NCBI GenBank assembly: GCA_033675265.1
Contig: JAUJYZ010001230.1
Span: forward strand, 159,073-223,072
Direction: 5' to 3'
Source of the DNA: Actinostola sp. cb2023
Taxonomy: Eukaryota; Cnidaria; Anthozoa; Actiniaria; Actinostolidae
Length of the DNA: 64,000 bases
The notes under the pieces are model-generated. The model was not told where the DNA came from, searched no databases, and was given only the letters and a program-made list of their open reading frames with translations. Below are positions 20,761-31,206 of the stretch, piece after piece (positions within the stretch are counted from its first letter, which is position 1; each line of letters opens with the position of its first letter). A program made the position numbers and the translations under genes.

Positions 20761-21596
20761 TTGGTATATATTCCATTTATTTGATATCCCCCCTATATAT
20801 TACCAAACGTTTTTAAAATGAGCATACATTGTAGAATATGTCTTGAAATGCTTATAATAAAGTTCAGTAGATCACTATGTACATATTTCTTAATCTGATG
20901 GCAGAGATGACCCGTTGTTAATGATGATGATGCAAGAACACATAAGTCAATTGTTTTTGCTGTTATTTTAATTAAATTTAAATACAATATGATTTCGAAA
21001 GTCTATTACAACGAGTCGATTATAGAATGAGTTAAATCTAAGTTAGATAACTGTTTTAATATTTTAATATTAAAATAAAGTAGCTAAAGCGTATAAACCA
21101 GTCAGCGGTATTCACTTCAAATGTTTACTGGTCAGCGGTTTAAGGATGGAAAACAAGATGGCTACCATACAAAGTCTGTAAGTTCTCAGGTTATATTTGG
21201 ACATTTAGAGGGTTGAATATGCGATTTTCCAAGTCAACACACAAAGAAAAAGCTATGTAAGAAGGCAAGGTAATGGTTCATTTACATAAAACAACTTTAT
21301 TCTCATGAAATAACGGTTTATTTGAATTGGACTCGATCAGTTTTCAACAGTGACTCAGAATGTTTTCCAATGCTACTTTGTTCTAGAACTTATACTGATA
21401 TGACGGGTTTGAATATGTGATTTCTCGATACACAGACAAGCAATTATGTTGTAATGCAAGGTAATTCACATAAATATTCACTTAATATTAATTGAATCAG
21501 ATTCGATCACTGGCATGTAGTTTTCATGTCGATTCAATATAATCAGTCAGTTGCAATTTTTGCAGTGCTGTCTGTTTTACTTCTTATAGGAGATAC
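20761..21596. other. 5' region of the CXC/PIN-type element
   Basis: AT-rich non-coding sequence between the left TIR with its poly-G tract (20739-20748) and the ATG at 21597. It presumably holds the promoter and 5' UTR. A sequence aacaagatggctacc (21152) followed by a GTAAG-like donor could be a small upstream exon, but I cannot show it is used. Confidence 0.4.
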
Positions 21597-23320
21597 ATGG
21601 AGTGGTCGTTATGTGTAATATGCCAACGAAATACAGGTGAACCGCTTAGATGTCCACTTGACAGCCTTAATGCAGAATCCAGTCATGCATCTTACGAAGC
21701 ATTTCTACAAAATGCTTCTAAATTCAAAGAGCTAAATGAACTACCAATCGACTTACAATTTAGAGCCGATGAAGAGAATGTTGAGAGTTTTGTTAGGAAT
21801 AGAGCTGTTTGGCATAAGACGTGCTACGTGAAGTTTTCAAACACAAAGTTAGAAAGGGCAGAAGTTAGAAAAAGGAAACAAACTCAGGATGCACAACATA
21901 ATGAGTCGAGCCGAGTCAAAAGGAAGAAGATCAGCAAAAATGTGTGCATTTTTTGTGAAATGGACAGTGATAACTTACACGAGGTTACAACTCTTGAGGT
22001 TGATAAGAATGTTAGAATGATAGCCACAGAGCTCCAAGGTTTGGACCTACTTGCTAAAATTGCCGAAGGAGACATGATAGCCATTGAAGCAAAGTATCAT
22101 CTAAAATGTATGGTTTCTTTAAGAAACAGGTATAGATCCCATCTTCGAAAAAGCGCAGCTTTTGACAGTAATGTAAGCGAGGAGATTGTAGAGGCACGTG
22201 CATTTGCGGAACTTATTTCTTATATGGAGACAGCATCTGAAAGAGGGGGAAATAATTTTAAGCTCAGTGATCTGCATAATTTATATGTGAAGCGACTTCA
22301 TGATCTGAATATTGATAAGACTGTAAATAAGACTCGTCTAAAGCAACGTATCCTGTCTCAGTTTTTAGACGAGTTACAAGAACAGACAGATGGTAAAAAC
22401 ACATTACTGGTGTTTAATGAAAATCTCAAATCCCTACTCAAAGAATCGTTAACATCAAGAGACGTTTTAAAAGAGACACTTGACCTTACAAGAGTAGTTA
22501 AAGCAATACGGAAAGACATGTTTGAATTAGAAGGGTTTCAGTTTTCTGGTAGTTTTCCTCCAAGATGTCAACAAACGTCTGTTCCCCCTACTTTACTGTG
22601 TCTCGTGTCCATGATGTTGAATGGTACCAACATTGATGATCAAGAGGAAGAGGTATCACAAGCTTGTTTGACATTTGCCCAGCTCATCCTGTTTAACAGT
22701 AAAAAGAAATCATCAAATGTACATGTCAAGAATACCCGCAGCTGTCTGAATCGCGAACCTCCTTTACCGCTATATGTCGGACTGAGCATCCACACACAAA
22801 CGAGAAGCAAAAAGATTGTTAATAAACTGTTTCAGCTTGGTCTCAGTGTTTCCTATAACCGAGTCGAAAGCCTAATTAATGGTATAGCTACAGCTCTTTG
22901 TTCTAAGTTCAGAAGTGAAGGAATTGTCTGACCTCTGAATATGAAATCAGGTGTATTTACAGTTGGAGCTCTTGACAATATCGATCACAATCCATCATCA
23001 ACTACAGCTCAAGGCTCTTTCCATGGAACAGGCATAAGCATTTTTCAATTCCCTACAGAATATAGCGATGATGGCCCTAGACAAGCCATAACATTAGTTA
23101 AAGATGGAGCACCTAGAGATTTAACTCTCCCTGAGAGCTTTTCCACAGTGCCTGCCATTAATTTCCAAACAACAGATGTTCAAGTTAATTCAATTGAGAC
23201 TGGAACTGAAGATGAGAAAAACGAAGTCGCTGGTGCCTTAGCTGAAGAAAAAACTGTTGGGCTCATCACACTCAAGTACGTTAAGGCCTGGTACAGACAT
23301 GAAAGCGAGGCTAAACCTAT

Positions 23321-23917
23321 TTTATTTTGCTGTTCGCACAGATTGTGCTCGAAATGCAAGAAACTTCACACATCTGAATAACTCTAGGAGTTTCAACTTT
23401 TGAGATAACAATATCGCGATAAAAGTGATCACGTGACATCGTACGTCACTCATGTCTCCCTCGGAAATTTGAATTAAAATGGGGTGATGGGTATTTCTTG
23501 TATGGAAAACGTTATGCCACTTTTTTGTTTGTCTATGGGAGAGGTATAAGAATCTGCCCTCACACCTGAACAACTAATGTGTATTAAGGAGATATTTTAC
23601 AAAATAGGTCACGTGACCTGAAGGATCAATCATATTGATGCAAATATCTTCTCAATGAGCATTAGTTGTTCAGGTATGAGGGCAGATTCTTATACCTCTC
23701 CCCTAGACAAACGAAAAAGTGGCATAACTTCTTCCATACATAAAATACCCATCACCCCATTTTAATTCAAAGTTCCGAGGGACACAAGAGTGACGTAAGA
23801 GGTCACGTGATCACTTTATCACCTATCTTATCATCTTAAAAGTTGAAATCCGTGAAGTTATGCAGCTGTGCGAAGTTTCGTGAATTTCGAGCAAAATTTG
23901 TGCGAACAGCAAAATAT
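23321..23917. mobile_element. Fold-back MITE inside the CXC-type gene
   Basis: Nearly symmetrical arms: 'attttgctgttcgcacaga' at 23324 and its complement ending at 23915. The copies of cacgtgac, gggtgatgggtat, 'aagaatctgccctca' and 'aacaactaatg' mirror each other around 23600. It splits KPI from NSLASFSRL in the protein. The short 3' flank (aatag) allows a TA-rich duplication, but the exact TSD is unclear. Confidence 0.85.
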
Positions 23918-25677
23918 AATAGTTTAGCATCGTTTTCTCGTCTGTCCCAGGCCTTAACGTACTTGAGCAGTCTACAGCTGCTAAAGAAAGATCTTGTGAA
24001 TGATGATTACATATCCTGGGCAGCCTATCGTGCTTCACTTGAGAGTTCTGTAAGAGAAACAACTGTTATCAGTGGTCTTTTGCCATTTTTTTTTACGAAA
24101 AAGCTGCTACCATATCAATGGTAAGTCATGGAATGAACGTCATACAACACGTTACCCAGTATCTTAATCCAGGTCAAATTCCAATAATTACGCTTGATCA
24201 GCCACTGTACGCAATAGCAAAGTACTGTCAATGGAAATGGCCTGTTTCTCATGGAGAAAATATGTATGTTGTAATGTTGGGTGGCCTCCACATTGAAATG
24301 GCTCTATGGAATATATGCGGTGATTTACTTGAAGATTCAGGCTGGGACAACAGTCATAGCCGACTCAGGAGTCGCATCAGCAGGGACTGCTGATTCCTTT
24401 CTAAAGGTTTCCCATCTAACAAGAACACGGCATGCCCACCAAGTTACCGCTCTTGCCTTGGCAAATCTTCAACAAGAAGCATTCTCACTCAGCAACCCAG
24501 AATGTCAAGACCTGGATGAAGAAGCATCCCGTACATGGAAGACTGCAATGGTCCAAAAAAGTCCAACTTTTCAGTTTTGGGAGTTAATTTTGCAACTTGA
24601 GCGTTTGATCTTAATTAGAAGTCATCGCCAGAAAAAAAAAATTCATATATTTGTTGAAGTGTTGGAGAAGTTGGCACCTTGGTTCTTTGCTCTTGATCAC
24701 GTGAACTATGCTCGTTGGCTTCCAATTTTCATCAGAGACATGAAATCCCTTCCTGATGAAGTGAAGGATGACTTTCACAGAAATTGGGTAATTACGAAGA
24801 CAAACAAGAAATTATCTTATATTCCCATAGACCAGGCCCACGAACAAAACAATGCCATAGTAAAGGGCCTTGGAGGAGTGGTTGGACTAACCGAGAATCC
24901 AATAGCATTCCGGCGATGGATGGTTGCGGGGCCAAAAATGTCTAGCCTAATACGAGACTTTGAGAGGGATTCCTTGGAACTTGATGATGGTGACGATGAG
25001 ATTAGCTATGCTCATCACGAACAGGGAATGTCTACACAACTGGCATTTCAGAAACAAGTTCTAAGTCTGATAGAAGTTATCAAGCACTTTGATAATCCAT
25101 TTGGTGATGAATTCTCTGAGCTCATAGCATTAGACACCCGCACCTGTGCTGATAACTCTGTCAAAATAACTGTCCGTACAATAGAAGAAGTTGGTAGTCA
25201 ACAGTATGAAAAGTATGAAAAGTACCTCAAGAATGTTGTTCAAGAACGAACGTGTTCAATTCAAAATCCAATCAAGAGAAATTCCTTGCCACTTTTCAAG
25301 CGCCAAACACCGAAGGCAACTCCAAAGACTGTTCTTCAGTTAGCAGCTCTCAAAAGTGACCGCAGTTTGTTTAGCAGATTGTACATTGTTAGTCAGCACC
25401 GTGAAGGAGACCTGGATCAATTTTTCAAACACGAAAACCATCCATTTCCTCCGTCAATTTCAGAATATGGCAAACTTCGCTCAGGCAAGAAATCCGATCT
25501 TCTACAGTGCCTCGAAGTATCAAACCAATCAACACCACCGACTTTATTTGATGCCAAAGTATTTGACGGTGCTGCAGTAGCTCACTTTTTACCCACCCTC
25601 TCAGCCTTGACATTCTGTGAATATGCAGAAAACACCTTCTTGTCATTTTTGAGAAACCAACTGAACAAAGCCAAGAG

Positions 25678-25956
25678 GCATATCAAAAAATGCCTCATAC
25701 AAAAGTGTCGTTAGCTCAACCAGCTTTTACTTCCTTATTTGGACATTTGTACTTACCATATTTGGAATCCCTGTAAATATTTTCACTTAAAAGTACGATT
25801 TTTATCGAAAAATCCATCCAAACTTACAGGAATTCGATCAAATGAATGTCAACTGATCAGCCATTTTGTTTCACGGCCATAGGGGCCTGGAAAAGCGAAA
25901 CAGGGTGACCAACCAACTCGTGCCCAGTCCCCTAAGGGTTAACGACACCGATTTGT
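25678..25956. other. 279-bp insertion in the CXC-type gene
   Basis: The protein frame is lost after NKAKR (25677) and resumes with VDMIDMVW at about 25955. The intervening sequence has no GT-AG borders and no coding similarity to the gene. I see no clear inverted ends, so it could be a degraded MITE or retroposed piece. Confidence 0.5.
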
Positions 25957-26311
25957 TGATATGATCGATATGGTCTGGGATGTGTACCGCCCGGAAAGCT
26001 TAAAGGAGTCAACTCGAGAGAAAAGAGGAAAAGGCAAGAGAAAGAAAGTCTCGGCCAACACAAGACTACCTCAAAATTGGCAAGCCTTCATGCAAGATCC
26101 ATTCAACAAACAAGAGTTGTTTTCATTGTTATCAGAGAAAGTGAAAGATTTCAACCCCCCTCAAGACAAGAATGTATTGATAACATCAGAAGAGAAAGTC
26201 CTTGTTGCTGGAGAGGCCTCATTAACCATGACAGACTGTAACCACGAAGAGGCAGATACACAAATCCTTTTACATGTTCTACATGCTTTAGAGTGTGGAG
26301 CAAAAAACATT

Positions 26312-28319
26312 AGCCAGAATTGAGGGACATCTAAGGCGTTAATCTAATTACTGGCACTATCAGACACGGTCTTTTGCGCGCGAAGTTCAAATCTCAAGGT
26401 TGAATTAACAAAGAAATGGCCAAAATGGCGTCAATTTGGGTCACTTATCTGCTGTTTTATACTTTTCTAATGACGATTTCACTCTGTTTAAATCGGGTTC
26501 TTGTAGTGGAAATGTGTATCTACACAATGATATCTTTGGCTTCTCTCTACATTAGAAACTCAGATTGGAAATCGAGGGTACATTTTGGCTAAATTTGAGA
26601 GTTTTTGTATGGCGAAGTTACTGATGCCGTTTTTGAACGTTAATTTCTTGAAAATTATCAATAGAACCCTTTGTGTTTACATCGGGTTCTGGTAAATATG
26701 AGTCCAAATTCAGTAATGAGCGGTAGATCTCTGAAATAAGGGTTCGGGAAGAGGTTGGAAATCTAACATGTCAAAAGATAACTAGCCGAGCCCTCATTAA
26801 CATTCAGGACCGCTTGATTTGAACTCATTAGAATTCGAGATTCGAACTTACCGCGCTCTCTTAGCTCCGCCTCCTCCACTCCCATGGGACTATCTATTAC
26901 ACTCCGGCTCGAATAAACACCGAAGTTGTTACGAAAAACCGAAAATCTTCGGCGCAAGATCGGCATTACATTTGATGCGCGCCAAAGGACGCCGTAACAA
27001 GGTTCACTGAGTTCAGTTTCACTTTTTCCCCTGACGTTTCATGTATAATTCTAAACTCTAATCACAAAAAAAAGTATACATCTGAAGTTTTTAATCAATC
27101 CACTTTTTTTGATACATCAACTTCCGCGTATCACTCTTTACAAGTCATCAAAAGCCCTACGACTCAACTACACAAGAATGATTTTTTGATCATCGTTATC
27201 AAACACCGTGTACTCGGTAAAAACACAGTATAAGTTATAACTAATACCAGGCCGTATCACTTAAAGTGTCTTATTGTTTAAAGCGTGATCATTACTTTTG
27301 TATGGTTGTTGGCTCCTAAAAGAGCCGTTTTTTTTATTATTGATGAATCTTCTTCTGGTCCGCTGACGCTTCTGCTTCGGCGAAGTCAAACCGTTATGAT
27401 TTACAAACATTGTTGTTACTCAGTAAAATCACCGTGGCAACAAAAACAACAATCACTTAGCTTGTTGTTTCAAAATAGTCATACATTCGCTAGTTCTGTA
27501 CTGGGCTACTCTATATATAATTCGAATTGAAATACAGTGTTCTGTATGTATGTTTGTATGTATTATGTCAATCAATCAACTTTATTATCAAAACACGGAG
27601 TACTAACAGTGTATGTTATGAACGTCCGCGGGAATGACCGAAGTTCATCGAGCGAAACAGACAGTCTCAAGGACCTCAAGCCTCAGATTTCCGTTTCTAT
27701 TGAGCGTTAAGCCGCGATAAACGTCTTGAATTAAAGCTTAGAATCTCAAAAAGTCATTTTAATACTTTTGCCGATGCGAAGCTAGTGCCTTACAAAAGTG
27801 TTTTTGATCGATGAAACTCCAATAAAGGCTTGTTGTTTCAATGCCGGGTTAGCCATTTGTAATGGCCGTGGCTTGTTGTTTCAATGCCGGCCGTTAGTTG
27901 TTATATACTCGAATCAAACTACAAGAAACGGCTTGTTGTTTCAATGCCGGGTTAGCCATTTGTAATGGCCGTGGCTTGTTGTTTCAATGCCGGCCGTTAG
28001 TTGTTATACTCGAATCAAACTACAAGAAACGGCTTGTTGTTTCAATGCCGGGTTAGTTTTAATACTGGAATGATCAAACTACAATTTATGTTGATCAGAA
28101 ATTTGGTTCCGCCAGATATGATTTATTCGAGCATCGTTCGGGATTTCGGCGAAATATGTTCGTTGAAGATTCGTTGATTTTGATTGACAGCTATAACTGA
28201 AGGTCTTCTATTCCCAAAAGAGTATCCATGCTTGATTGACAGCATACTAATGATATACTTATTCCCTCGAGTGAACGACACGAGCCAATCAGAGATCTGC
28301 TAGTTCATGCATGAATATT
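26312..28319. other. 2 kb replacement block in the CXC-type gene
   Basis: After GAKNI (26311) the family normally continues with a TVDTDV-type motif and about 120 more residues before LTVV.YD. Here those residues are missing and 2 kb of unrelated AT-rich sequence stands in their place. The block contains a minisatellite at 27827-28060 and inverted poly-purine motifs but no recognised gene. It is an insertion combined with a deletion. Confidence 0.6.
27827..28060. repeat. ~102-bp tandem repeat, 2.3 copies
   Basis: Units begin ggcttgttgtttcaatgccg at 27827, 27930 and 28031. Each unit itself contains the ggcttgttgtttcaatgccg motif twice, once followed by 'ggttagccatttgtaatgg' and once by 'gccgttagttgttat'. 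Confidence 0.92.
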
Positions 28320-28322
28320 CGT

Positions 28323-28861
28323 GAACTGACCACAGTTGTGATGTATGACAAGACAAGTACAACCTACTCAGTAGATACTGCAAGACGAAACCTTTTCGGA
28401 AGGCAAATAGGCTGATAGAGAACATACCACCAACGCAGGTAAGACAATATATCCATAATTAATAATTACTTTACGATAAAATCGTATTATCGTAAAGTGT
28501 TATCCAAAGAGATTTCTTATTATAATTAATAATTAGTACACTTTATTCATCAATCATGTCATTCGAATTTCAGGGTGCTCTACTACAACATGCCAAGCGA
28601 TCTGTATACCAAGCCAGTATCTGGTCCTGCTGTCTGAAGTCACAGCAAAACGTTCCTTCCCCAGAAGAATTTGGTTGGACAAAAATCGAGAGTTCATGGA
28701 AGCCCAAGTGGACCACCCTTCCTGAAGCATCAATTGCTTGCTCACAGCTCCTTAAATGTGGATGCAAAATGGGCTGTGCTGGTCTTTGTAAATGCGTGAA
28801 GGCCAATCTCTCTTGCACAGAGTTATGTTATTGTGCAGCTGGGTGTTCAAATACTGTGTAA
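28323..28861 (+). pseudogene. CXC-type gene: last two exons
   Basis: ELTTVVMYDKTSTTYSVDTA and RRNLFGRQ, then after a frame slip LIENIPPTQ, reach a donor at cag|gtaaga (28439). The last exon starts at 28574 (ttcag|ggtgct) with GALLQHAKRSVYQASIW, VPSPEEFGWTK and a Cys-rich tail CGCKMGC, GLCKCVKANLSC, ELCYC, then a stop at 28861. The CXC pattern (C-x-C-x3-C..C-x-C) resembles half of a tesmin/TSO1 repeat, a DNA-binding zinc module. Confidence 0.78.
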
Positions 28862-29526
28862 AAATTTAGTTTAATTACCTCAGTTATTAAGAAATGCTGA
28901 GAATATTCATATTCAGATAAAAATGTTTGAGAAATGGCATGGCATTAACAATTAAATTGAATACTTTCCAAACTATTTGTATGGAAAATGGCAAGAGGTG
29001 TCGTGCCATCCGACATAATTCCTATGCCAATCCTAATAATAATTCGGATTTTTTTCATATTCCATGCCATTTCTCCTGTGTACATGTCTAACATTATGAG
29101 CTCAAACGTCGTTGTTTTACTAATATCGAGATGCTCTTTATGTTTCTGAACTGATAACCATAATGCTTATTGATTTACAAAAGGCTTATAATGTCTATTT
29201 GCCTTACTTTGATATACTGAAAGGTTAATTGCCGGATTGTGATGTGTGAAAAGCGAGAAATAAATGAATAAGTAAACATAACGTTGATATACTGTATAAA
29301 CTAATTTACATACCGTACCACCCCCCTAAGTAGTGTATTTTGCCTTTAATCCCCCCTTACTCAATGTGATGTTTTCAAATCTGTTTAAAGACTATCGACA
29401 AACTATATATGTCAGTTTGGTATCCAAAAGAGTGCAAAGAAAGCTAGAAAGTGAGAGGTACATATTCCCCCCCCCCCCCACCCCCTACCAAATATTTAAA
29501 ATCCCCAAAAATGCACCCTCCTGTAT
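28862..29526. other. 3' region of the CXC/PIN-type element
   Basis: AT-rich sequence after the CXC stop, with two polypyrimidine tracts (29324, 'cacccccc'; 29468-29485, poly-C) mirrored by the poly-G at 20739 inside the left end. No gene is seen. Confidence 0.6.
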
Positions 29527-29603
29527 TCAAATGTTGTGGTTCCCCTTCTGAAATAACTTCTTGCATCTAAACAAATATCTGTACAAAGTTTGGTGCTTTT
29601 ATC

Positions 29604-29767
29604 CGGTCTGCCATGATCCAGTCGCTAACAGACCTGACTACATGCATTACCGTGGGGTGCAGAATCTCCTTATCCTCTTTAGTTACATACTTATCTTGGA
29701 ACTCTTTCAGGATTTCTGCCATGTCACCAGACTTGTTAGAATTTAGAAATTGTAGACCCAAGAGACA
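29604..29767 (-). pseudogene. Transposase-like gene, first part of exon 5
   Basis: Follows acceptor ttttttag at 29768. The frame reads LGLQFLNSNKSGDMAEILKE to SDWIMAD in phase 0 with exon 4. At 29603 the 9 kb CXC-type element interrupts it. The remaining frame to 29567 reads through that element's TIR and is not part of the gene. Confidence 0.7.
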
Positions 29768-30133
29768 CTAAAAAATATATAATTTAATACCATTTTGTAA
29801 TATTTAAACATTGTTTCTTACATTTTCAAAATTTATGTAATAAAGTTACATACATGTGTGTATATAAACCTGTGCATTACTAACTCCACCATTACACACT
29901 ATTAGACACTCACTCTTTTGTTTTCTTTTGTCTCAGTACATGTATCAAATAAACACTGACAACTAATAATAACAACTTTACCGGTAATTATTATTACTGT
30001 AGTAGTGCCCATTCTTGGAATCACTCTAAGAAAAACACTCTAACACTCTAAAAACTGCACTCTAATACTAGCTATTTAGTTAAGTACTTTAAAGTTGGTA
30101 CATTTTTGCACGGTTTTGGTGTTTGTTAGATGA

Positions 30134-30139
30134 TATGTA
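30134..30139. other. Left 6-bp target duplication of the Polinton
   Basis: TATGTA directly before the left TIR, identical to 34501-34506 directly after the right TIR. Six-base duplications are characteristic of Polinton/Maverick integration. Confidence 0.92.
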
Positions 30140-30170
30140 AGTAGTAGTCAAATGAGAGTTCTGGAACACG
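30140..30170 (+). repeat. Polinton left TIR (31 bp)
   Basis: Begins agtagtagtcaaatgagag and ends ctggaacacg; exact inverted match to 34470-34500. Similarity stops abruptly after 31 bp (gcggcgg versus tttcagag), which is short for a Polinton and suggests deletion or divergence of the rest. Confidence 0.92.
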
Positions 30171-30706
30171 GCGGCGGAATATTAATTAGGTGAGAGGCCC
30201 GGATGGTGCAATCAATCTAAATCATCAAAATTGTGCTGAGGTAAGACTTCGAGAGTTCGGTAGAACATACGTCAGCAATATTATATATTGCTAAACTTGC
30301 ATTAAGTGGTTGGGGAGGGTTTCTAGTGATCGAGATTGTTTTATTGTCTAGGTTACAGGTGGTATTATTCTTGGATTAGCATTTAGCAATTGACATCACC
30401 AGGCTATTGTTTAACACGTGTAAATACATGAAAACTGTATTGTGTTTGAAAGAGGTTTATTTTATATTTTCGTAAACTTTCGATAAAACGAGTCAAACAC
30501 CGATCCCAAATTATTGGAGGGTAGAGGGGTGGTCTCAACGAGCTTGCCTCGGTCCCAGATTTCAGGATTGGTGGTCCCAATCTTGAAAACCCGGGTCCCA
30601 ACTTGGAAGTTGATTTGTTTGGAACTGGATTCAATAGACCTCATGTTGTAATAGTTACTGGACGTCTTTCCTATCTCATTCAGCCAACGAATATTAGAAA
30701 ATAAAT

Positions 30707-30778
30707 TGACCCTGATAGGAATCGAACCAATAACTTCTGATCTGGAGTCAGATGTGTTAACCATTACACCACAAGGTC
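30707..30778 (-). tRNA. tRNA-Trp (anticodon CCA) or close pseudogene
   Basis: 72 nt on the minus strand. Acceptor GACCTTG pairs with CAGGGTC (one G-U). D stem GTGT/ACAC. Anticodon stem TCTGA/TCAGA with the seven-base loop CTCCAGA, anticodon CCA. T arm ATTGG-TTCGATT-CCTAT has one T-T mismatch. The B box GGTTCGATTCC is perfect, and a TTTT Pol III terminator follows about 9 nt downstream. It has no intron, and CCA is not encoded, as normal for a eukaryote. It lies inside the Polinton boundaries. The T-stem mismatch leaves open whether it is functional. Confidence 0.85.
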
Positions 30779-31206
30779 TTCACCAAGTTTTAAATGATAA
30801 TATTAGCAATTATATACAGCAGTTATTCGATTCAGCGAGTCGGTCGCGTGCCGAACTATATATTCCGATTATGGGCAATATCGTACCTGCTTGCAACCTG
30901 TAAGCTCGAACAAAGACCGCATATTGTATGTACCACGAAATCCATATCCATAGTATTGAAAAATCAAACAATGTTATTACACTGATTTTGTTTTACATTA
31001 AACCGCATCGATCTTTGCTTCAATATGTGCATGGCATATTTGGCGGATGTCGTTAACTTTAGAACCTTTAAATTCTACCCATCCCCAATATTCATTGAAT
31101 ACATTGACCACCAATGCAGGTTTTTAAAATCTTTATTTGATTATTCATAGACATGAAAAACACCAAATGACATGTCTGTAAACTATTGAACACGGTGTGT
31201 AGATTC

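Larger units (their letters stand above)
21597..28861 (+). pseudogene. Large element-encoded protein with N-terminal Cys/His region, PIN-like block and C-terminal CXC
   Basis: ATG at 21597 (WSLCVICQRNTGEPLRCPL). Pieces in order: residues 1-444 with CVICQ, WHKTCYVKF and CIFCEMDSD..LHE..T; TGA at 22929 where the frame goes on through MKSGVFTVGALDNIDHNPSS and FHGTGISIFQFP; a fold-back at 23.32-23.92 kb; HGMNVIQHVTQYLNPGQIP and YAIAKYCQWKWP; a long frame to 25677; an insert; VDMIDMVWDVYRPESLKEST and MTDCNHEEADTQ (25957-26311); an insert with loss of about 120 codons; then LTTVVMYDKT and a spliced last exon. Frameshifts lie near 24100 (T-run) and 24350. DCNHEEADT resembles the acidic core of PIN/XPG nucleases. 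The family is multicopy in cnidarians as I remember it; its superfamily is uncertain. Confidence 0.78.
20650..29603. mobile_element. CXC/PIN-type DNA transposon, 9 kb, inserted in transposase exon 5
   Basis: Left end cggataaaagcaccaaattt at 20650; right end 'aaagtttggtgcttttatc' to 29603 (imperfect TIR about 75-80 bp, including ggttccccttc / gaaggggaacc). The flanks are the two halves of exon 5: plus-strand 'gtgacacgg' before, 'ggtctgcca' after. A CGG duplication (20647-20649 and 29604-29606) fits, though 1-3 bp are possible because the TIR starts with the same letters. It carries one long defective plus-strand gene. Confidence 0.82.

Noticed and set aside
29567..29603. End of the 64-codon minus-strand frame (RIKAPNFVQIFV) as part of the transposase
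   Set aside because: This stretch is the TIR of the CXC/PIN element read in frame, not gene sequence.
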